A stretch of 10,200 bases of DNA, from assembly GCA_937890485.1 (NCBI GenBank), contig CALBXN010000133.1, forward strand, positions 1 to 10,200, read 5' to 3'. Of this stretch, positions 5,701 through 10,200 are shown piece by piece. Origin of the DNA: an uncultured Treponema sp. (lineage in GTDB: Bacteria > Spirochaetota > Spirochaetia > Treponematales > Treponemataceae). Made by a program: the position numbers and the translations under genes. Every line of letters begins with the position of its first letter. Within the stretch, counting starts at the first letter, position 1. Under the pieces are notes generated by a model. The model saw nothing but the letters and a program-made list of their open reading frames with translations, did no database searches and was not told the origin of the DNA.

Positions 5701-8700
5701 CGATAATAGATTATGTAGCAACGAAAACAGTAAGTGAAGAAAGCTTAGAATTAAGCAATTATGAAAGCCAGAAAGAAAGTACAATATTAGAAATAGAAAA
5801 AGCAACAGAAGAAATAAACAAAACAATGTTGTTATTAAATTATGGAATAACAGATTTAAAAACAGTATTAGGAACAATGATAACGAAAGAAACTGGAGAA
5901 AGAGAAAAATTTTATGAAGAAGCAAGAGCAGAAGTAGAAGAATATGTGTCATATTTAATAATGGTAAATTTATATAGTACAGATTTAGAGAGATGCAAGG
6001 ATAAGGAAGAACTAAAAGCGTTTTTTAAATCAAATTTAGAAGAAATGGATGAAAATCAAAAAGAAAGTTCATGGGAAAGTGTATTTGAAAAATTAGGAGA
6101 AAAAGTAAAAGATAGAATATGTCAAAAAATACTAGATATATATTATTTTGATAAAGAAGCAGAAGAATATAAAGAGTATGTAAAAGCGATAGATGAATAT
6201 ATATCATTAATCGGTAAAGCAGAAGCAATGCATTTAGCACTAGATTTTGAAGGACTAAGCGATGCTCTATCACAAATAGTAAAAGCAAATAATTTTGTAA
6301 ATGAATATTTTTCAATACAACAAAGTATTGGTTTAATTGAATCACAGATAAAAGCAAAAGAAGAAGAAATCTCAATTGTAACAAATGATGAAAAATTAAG
6401 CGAAGAAGAAAAAAAAGAAATAATAGAAAACTTAGAAAATGAAAAAATATATTTAGAGGGAGAAAAGAGAGAAATAGAAACCTATTTTGAAGAATTTTTA
6501 TTAAAAGATAGAGAAGAAAATAATTGGTATGAAAAAATAAAGGAATATGACCAAACAGATGCAATGTGGCTAATAATGTATTTAGCAGGGGAAGAACAAT
6601 TTTTTGTATATATGCAAGCTTGTGGAGATGAACAATATGAACAATTAAAAGATAAATTAAACGAAAACCATAGAACATATGTAGATAATAAGAAAAAGAT
6701 AAATGATCTAGTTGGAAAATATTGTGCCTTAGTAGATGGAGATATAGAAACTTGGGTAAATGAATTAACTGTAGAACTTACAGATGAAGAAAAAGAAAAG
6801 ATAATAGGTATATTAAAAGGACTTGATATAAATTCAAATTATTATACATACGAAGCAGATAGAGAAAATATTTTAAGTAGTATGGGAGCAGAACAAATAG
6901 TATATAACAGAATAACAGAAATGTCAGATAGGCTAACAGAGTATGTAATAAGTATATACAATAAACAAGATAAAGAGTTAAAAACAGCACAGTCAAAATA
7001 TAATTTTATAAATTCACAAATAAATGCGTTAAATAGTGATGAAATTAGTTGGATAGAAATAACAAAAGAAAATGGAATAACATCCGACACCTCTATGGAT
7101 GAAGCAACTAAGAATGCATTAGATAATTGGTTAAGTAATGAAAATGAGTATGAAAAAATTTTAGAAGAAAAACTTAAAGAGAGTAATAAGCATTTAACAT
7201 GGTTAAAAGAAGAATCATTAGATGCAGGAAACAGCTTTATAGATTTAACAACAGGTGTAGGACAGATAAATCAATACTTAGAAAATATGAATAAAGCCTA
7301 TATGGAATATATATCAGTTCATGATTGTAGTAGCATAGTAGGAGACATAATATCTGCAAATAACTCATATAGAATAGCAAACCAAGAACAAAGTAAGATA
7401 GCAGAACAAATAAAAGAAGTTCAAGAAAGGATAAAAGATGCAGAACAAGAATTAAAAACAAATCAGGAAGAGTGGAAAAAAAGAGTAAACATATTAGTAG
7501 AAGAAACAAATAAATATAATACAAAAGTGGAAAATGCAGACAATTTATTTGTCTTATTAAAAAAAGCAGAAAAGGCAAAGCGAATAGAACAAGAAAAATA
7601 TGATTATGCAACAAGTATATATCTAAAAAATCTTGGAGAAGTAGCAGAAGAGGAATATGTATCACCACAAGAAAAGGAAGTCATAATAAAATATAGTCTG
7701 GACAAAGCACAAGTAAGAGTAGATGTACTAAATGCAATAAAAAATGAGAAGTATGAAGAACCAGAAGACTATACAACTGCAATGAAAGCATATCAAGAAG
7801 CAGCAAAAAAATACTATGAAGTTATAATGATAAAAAGCGAAACAGATAAAAGTCTTGCAATACAAGAAGAATTAGTAAGAGAAAAAGACGCAGCATTACA
7901 AGCAGAATATTCAAAAATAACAAATACACAAGAAATAGAAAAAGTAGAAACAGAAAGTAATACAGTAAAATATGTGTATTTAGAAAAAAATGCAGCTGGA
8001 AGTTATACAGTACGCTTACTCAAAGCGGGAGAAAAAAATAATGATGAGATATTAAAAGAATACTTTGTAGAAAAAAATGTAGAAGAACAAATAGTGGGAG
8101 GGAAACGAAAAATAAGCCAAGCAATGCAAGATGCAAGAGAATGGGTGTTTGAAGTTAGTAAAAAAGACGATAAATATTTAAAAAATTTAATGTTAGCTGC
8201 AATACATATAAAGAAAAATATAGATGATTATAATTTAAATACAGACGAATTACCACAAGGAGAATGTCAGGGAATAAACTTTAAAGAATTAATTAATAAG
8301 TACAAAAACCAGGTAGTAGAAGAAGCCTATAATAGCATTATATCAATGGAAGGAGGTGAAGAAGATTTAGCAAAATATTTAATGTATAATTATGAAGAAG
8401 AAAATAAAAATGGAGTAATAAGAGAAGTCTTTACAAATAGTTATGTAGAAAGCTCATTAAGATCAAAAGTATATGAGCGAGCAAAAAAAGATGTAGATGG
8501 TAGGTATGGAGGCTTAATAGCAGAATCTATAGCTTTCGGAGTATTTGCAGCGTATTATGGAGCAATAGCTGCCGCCTGTTTATTTCCAGCATTTCTAGTA
8601 CCATTAGCAATAGCAGTTGGTTTTACAGCCGCCTCAATAACAGCTGCTGTAAAAGCTGATAAGTTATACAATGATGTATCAAAACATGCAGATAATGCAA

Positions 8701-10200
8701 TAAAAGAAGTAGGAGAAAATTTTACAGCCGCAAAGTATAAAATCAATGGTAAACTAGAATTAATAAGAGATGCAAGAGAAGTATTAGAAACAGAACTAAA
8801 GACACTTAATTTTATGTATTCAGGAACAACGGATGAAAATGTTAAAGGTGTAGAAATAAATGAAAAAAATGTAAAAGCAGTATTAAAGGAAAGAGCAAAA
8901 TATTTATCATGTAATTATGATGATATGATAGATAGATTATATACAGAAAAAGCATTAGAAGACTCAGGAGCTAAAACAGAAAAAACAATAAGTGATGCAA
9001 TAAATAAGGTAAATGATTGGTATGCAAGAGAAGAAAGTAAAGCAAAGACAGAGTTAGATGCTGTAATAGTAAAATTAAAACAAAGCCAAAGAGAAAACAT
9101 AAGTTTATATGAATTAAAAATAAACGAGAATGCAGAACTAAGCCAAGAAGCAAAAGATAAGTTACATGAATTGGCTGTAAAAGTTTCTGATACAACATTA
9201 AATGCAGAAGGAAAAGAAGCAGCCAAAAAAGTCTTTGAAGAATATGAAACTGAATTATCAACGAGTGGAATAAAAGAATATAGAGCAGAACTAGAAAGAT
9301 TAGCACGAGCAAGTTTTGGAACAGGCAGTTGGTCAACAGAAGTGTATATGAAAGATATGTATAAGTTTTATTCAGAATTATATCCAGAGAATATAGATTA
9401 TACAGGAGTAACAGAAAATTATACAAGTAAAACAATGCAAGATTTTAAAGAGATGGTACTAGGACAATTTGATAAAGCAAGTGAAGTACAATTAAATAAA
9501 CTTTTAGAAGAACAAAACAAAGAAAGAAAACAGTTAGCTACCAAGAAAGAAAATTGGGAAGAGCAAATGTCAGTACTATTAAAGATAGCAGAAGTAGAAT
9601 GGAAAAAAGCAGAAGAAATCTTACTCAGTGGGTACAATACATGGAAAAAGACATTTGATACAGAGTATACAGAAAAATATAATCAATGGAATGAAAATTA
9701 TGAAAAATTCTTAGAAGCAAAACAAGAGTGGGTAAATGAACAATATTTATACGCAGTAAATGTAGGCAACTCAAAATTGATTGACCAATCAGGATTGGAT
9801 GTAGAAAGTACAATAGCCGCAGTATTGGCAGAGACACAAATAAGTAAACTTAATTATGAAGCAATAAACGCTGAAGAATATACAGAAAAATTGATAGGAG
9901 AAAGTGGTTTAAAGGAATTAATGAACAGTGTAGAAAGTTTACAGAACAGAGGGAAAGGAGCAGTAGTAAGTAAAAAACACGGAAGCAAAATAAATACATC
10001 ATTAATAGAAACAATCCAAAGGGCAGAAGAAACAATGTTAGCCATAGAGGAAGATATAAAGGAAGGAGCCGCCAAACTCGCAGCCGAACAAGCCAATAGA
10101 ATAATAGAGCAAACAATAGAAGCTTCAATGGAAAGAATAGAAGCTGAAAACGAAGGGATGCGAGAATGGGAAGAAACTTTAGTAAGAAATAATGGTTATA
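2667..10200 (+). CDS. Giant secreted helical protein, TIGR04388-like (spirochaete 'longest protein' type), partial at the right edge
   Basis: The frame is open for 2511 codons and has no stop by the last base, so the 3' end is missing. The product starts with a signal peptide (residues 1-24) and is then nearly all charged, Glu/Lys/Ala-rich helix with many predicted coiled coils, few prolines and only scattered cysteines. Landmarks are a tryptophan ladder at 287-360, coiled coils at about 590-670 and 1600-1760, a hydrophobic hairpin-like segment at 1950-1995, a second tryptophan ladder at 2297-2355, and GREW/MREW-like Trp2501 near the edge. The YLYAVNVGN stretch just after ladder two, the 'LDYE..KAQVSLEYW' type helix and overall size recall the giant Leptospira/Treponema TIGR04388 proteins; this is from memory, not a search. 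Its function is unknown: a structural, surface or toxin-like role are all open. The gene is strongly A-rich on the coding strand. It is preceded by its own promoter and diverges from the LuxR-type regulator. Confidence 0.85.
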   Translation, partial: MGSKGSKVIASIILISQIVCMLPAQTMMVEKNYSKLRLEQYLRRAESETKVEDWERIAKECVMQAMKEWESSNTYLRENNYEKYIETRNEVLEEYELIKDSEYVKWYINSRIEEENNKKISEIAQSLVEKRLEYKEKNSEIGENPEEVEKEWEENAEEIVTKYMNEIVSKNKKLYPELSEELRNFTEEQIAEIYETVSKDYEGKVYREYKKIYASETNQLKAELLYDTKSTKKISASQAAEEIAKETAQAVKNETDKAMNELFTEFQTTINEVEESEIEIEIERTNWLKDFEKVLEESIEKWNEAERKFLAERSEWELNASEVYEENEEAWSKGYKILQEKRNAWFEEIEAKLIEGRKEWDKSEQELNSQLEIAYKELEATIKKERDSKEKMINLQVSIYNQSRQMLNIVSSALEGVAETFGEFYYGKYAYWKTETQETDIDKLFLIVEKFKKTNKSGEFFNNDESINEAITLIQKLIPLCNDANLKRDLESLINKDGTEGWLKYLKEYKEEALNAKEELYKLTGCIYSDEAENPAEEIIYFNELDYEIIKAQVSLEYWTEEYEVVKAVQDYAQSIDSGTETDEQTKENLQKTTAAYEIALKEYEEAVEELAEERNIVELSEKEVEEKYNQVNESRTKLEAIKDEYSELMVVYLGAKASPIREKINSLIVEYDTKKKQTDEEEFIAYYEALVEYTSESQKQKYLSAKNTIENGTESGDLSREKVEKYKEEVNGYKNNLDLELSSTMTQIRDYITKVELYCGENAYKLKKYLEEYKNRSSNQTNETTAVFTEAEKKQYRNIIIKYLTAIEEYWTKELTKKTEAIYYIENGKFKEESKEYTEEEQREIEIKNYLEAVLNAKVEWEETLQEELNEYKEIMLKVEAISEKTGEELLSTVKKAIEDDGELRKLLQGQNIFNNEIMQEWIKVEYQRLNAEDFEKAQMQKEIKDLYSPYVLKQNTSHAKALEEINSVINNEEIKNLTEENLYLFIERLREYETELNIYGQSALENYISSIIDYVATKTVSEESLELSNYESQKESTILEIEKATEEINKTMLLLNYGITDLKTVLGTMITKETGEREKFYEEARAEVEEYVSYLIMVNLYSTDLERCKDKEELKAFFKSNLEEMDENQKESSWESVFEKLGEKVKDRICQKILDIYYFDKEAEEYKEYVKAIDEYISLIGKAEAMHLALDFEGLSDALSQIVKANNFVNEYFSIQQSIGLIESQIKAKEEEISIVTNDEKLSEEEKKEIIENLENEKIYLEGEKREIETYFEEFLLKDREENNWYEKIKEYDQTDAMWLIMYLAGEEQFFVYMQACGDEQYEQLKDKLNENHRTYVDNKKKINDLVGKYCALVDGDIETWVNELTVELTDEEKEKIIGILKGLDINSNYYTYEADRENILSSMGAEQIVYNRITEMSDRLTEYVISIYNKQDKELKTAQSKYNFINSQINALNSDEISWIEITKENGITSDTSMDEATKNALDNWLSNENEYEKILEEKLKESNKHLTWLKEESLDAGNSFIDLTTGVGQINQYLENMNKAYMEYISVHDCSSIVGDIISANNSYRIANQEQSKIAEQIKEVQERIKDAEQELKTNQEEWKKRVNILVEETNKYNTKVENADNLFVLLKKAEKAKRIEQEKYDYATSIYLKNLGEVAEEEYVSPQEKEVIIKYSLDKAQVRVDVLNAIKNEKYEEPEDYTTAMKAYQEAAKKYYEVIMIKSETDKSLAIQEELVREKDAALQAEYSKITNTQEIEKVETESNTVKYVYLEKNAAGSYTVRLLKAGEKNNDEILKEYFVEKNVEEQIVGGKRKISQAMQDAREWVFEVSKKDDKYLKNLMLAAIHIKKNIDDYNLNTDELPQGECQGINFKELINKYKNQVVEEAYNSIISMEGGEEDLAKYLMYNYEEENKNGVIREVFTNSYVESSLRSKVYERAKKDVDGRYGGLIAESIAFGVFAAYYGAIAAACLFPAFLVPLAIAVGFTAASITAAVKADKLYNDVSKHADNAIKEVGENFTAAKYKINGKLELIRDAREVLETELKTLNFMYSGTTDENVKGVEINEKNVKAVLKERAKYLSCNYDDMIDRLYTEKALEDSGAKTEKTISDAINKVNDWYAREESKAKTELDAVIVKLKQSQRENISLYELKINENAELSQEAKDKLHELAVKVSDTTLNAEGKEAAKKVFEEYETELSTSGIKEYRAELERLARASFGTGSWSTEVYMKDMYKFYSELYPENIDYTGVTENYTSKTMQDFKEMVLGQFDKASEVQLNKLLEEQNKERKQLATKKENWEEQMSVLLKIAEVEWKKAEEILLSGYNTWKKTFDTEYTEKYNQWNENYEKFLEAKQEWVNEQYLYAVNVGNSKLIDQSGLDVESTIAAVLAETQISKLNYEAINAEEYTEKLIGESGLKELMNSVESLQNRGKGAVVSKKHGSKINTSLIETIQRAEETMLAIEEDIKEGAAKLAAEQANRIIEQTIEASMERIEAENEGMREWEETLVRNNGY
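3525..3746 (+). repeat. Tryptophan ladder A of the giant protein (residues 287-360)
   Basis: Tryptophans stand at residues 287, 302, 316, 331, 345 and 360, with spacings of 15, 14, 15, 14 and 15. The mean of 14.5 residues is close to four turns of an alpha helix, so all six would lie along one face of a single long helix. The segments between them are charged (for example KWNEAERKFLAERSEW at 301-316). The regularity points to a 29-residue structural unit repeated in tandem. Confidence 0.8.
8514..8651 (+). other. Hydrophobic hairpin-like segment of the giant protein (residues 1950-1995)
   Basis: This is the only long uncharged stretch in the visible protein after the signal peptide. It reads as two small-residue-rich helices, SIAFGVFAAYYGAIAAACLF (1954-1973) and LAIAVGFTAASITAAV (1980-1995), joined by a turn with Pro1974 and Pro1979. 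The many Gly, Ala and Ser residues resemble membrane-inserting hairpins of pore-forming or translocating proteins. A buried core of a globular domain is the alternative. Confidence 0.65.
9555..9731 (+). repeat. Tryptophan ladder B of the giant protein (residues 2297-2355)
   Basis: Tryptophans stand at residues 2297, 2312, 2326, 2341 and 2355, with spacings 15, 14, 15 and 14, the same phase as ladder A. Aligned on the tryptophans, KWNEAERKFLAERSEW of A matches EWKKAEEILLSGYNTW of B, and a Glu-x-Tyr falls in the next repeat of both (EVY, TEY). The conserved YLYAVNVGN stretch follows, marking entry to another domain. The two ladders look like internal duplicates about 2000 residues apart. Confidence 0.8.

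Noticed and set aside
2599..10128. Many minus-strand open frames of 60-217 codons rich in Leu, Phe, Ile and Ser
   Set aside because: They are mirror images of the Glu/Lys-rich giant gene on the plus strand, often overlap one another in different frames, and lack ribosome-binding sites or recognisable domains. The plus-strand frame is open throughout.
1..10200. tRNA, rRNA, transposase or insertion-sequence ends
   Set aside because: No cloverleaf, rRNA-like stretch, transposase motif or flanking terminal repeats could be seen; the gaps are short and filled by regulatory repeats.

Overview
This is an AT-rich window (roughly 30% G+C by eye). One giant, unfinished coding region fills the right three quarters, and four genes on the opposite strand fill the left quarter. 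The giant product looks like the very long tryptophan- and coiled-coil-rich proteins of spirochaetes (Leptospira and Treponema, the TIGR04388 'longest protein' type). The HU-like/DUF4469 protein is also of a kind known from treponemes and Bacteroidetes. A low-GC spirochaete, perhaps Treponema-like, is therefore the best guess. It rests on family recall only, with no rRNA or housekeeping gene to confirm it.

Layout. Minus strand, read right to left: a LuxR-type regulator with a degenerate receiver domain (1730-2386); a 144-bp gap with three inverted repeats and a probable promoter; an HU-like DNA-binding protein with a C-terminal DUF4469 Ig-like domain (812-1579); an NlpC/P60-type cysteine peptidase (318-788, GTG start); and a small protein with two membrane segments (1-331, cut by the left edge) that overlaps the peptidase by 14 bases. 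The last two look like a phage-type lysis pair, endolysin plus holin-like protein. Plus strand: a 280-bp regulatory region and then the giant gene from 2667 to beyond 10200 (at least 2511 codons, no stop). It starts with a signal peptide and runs through long charged helices. It contains two 'tryptophan ladders' with exactly alternating 14/15-residue spacing, and one isolated hydrophobic hairpin-like segment.

How the parts may work together. The divergent intergenic region holds five GTAC-centred imperfect palindromes exactly 23 bp apart, plus a sixth, offset copy nearer the regulator gene. A good sigma-70 type promoter lies between the array and the giant gene. The simplest reading is that the LuxR-type regulator, or another dimeric regulator, binds the array to control the giant gene and perhaps itself. 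The neighbouring endolysin/holin-like pair could be a phage remnant. It could also be a lysis-type export device (as in type 10 secretion) for the giant protein or other cargo; that link is inference. All minus-strand frames inside 2599-10128 are shadows of the giant gene.
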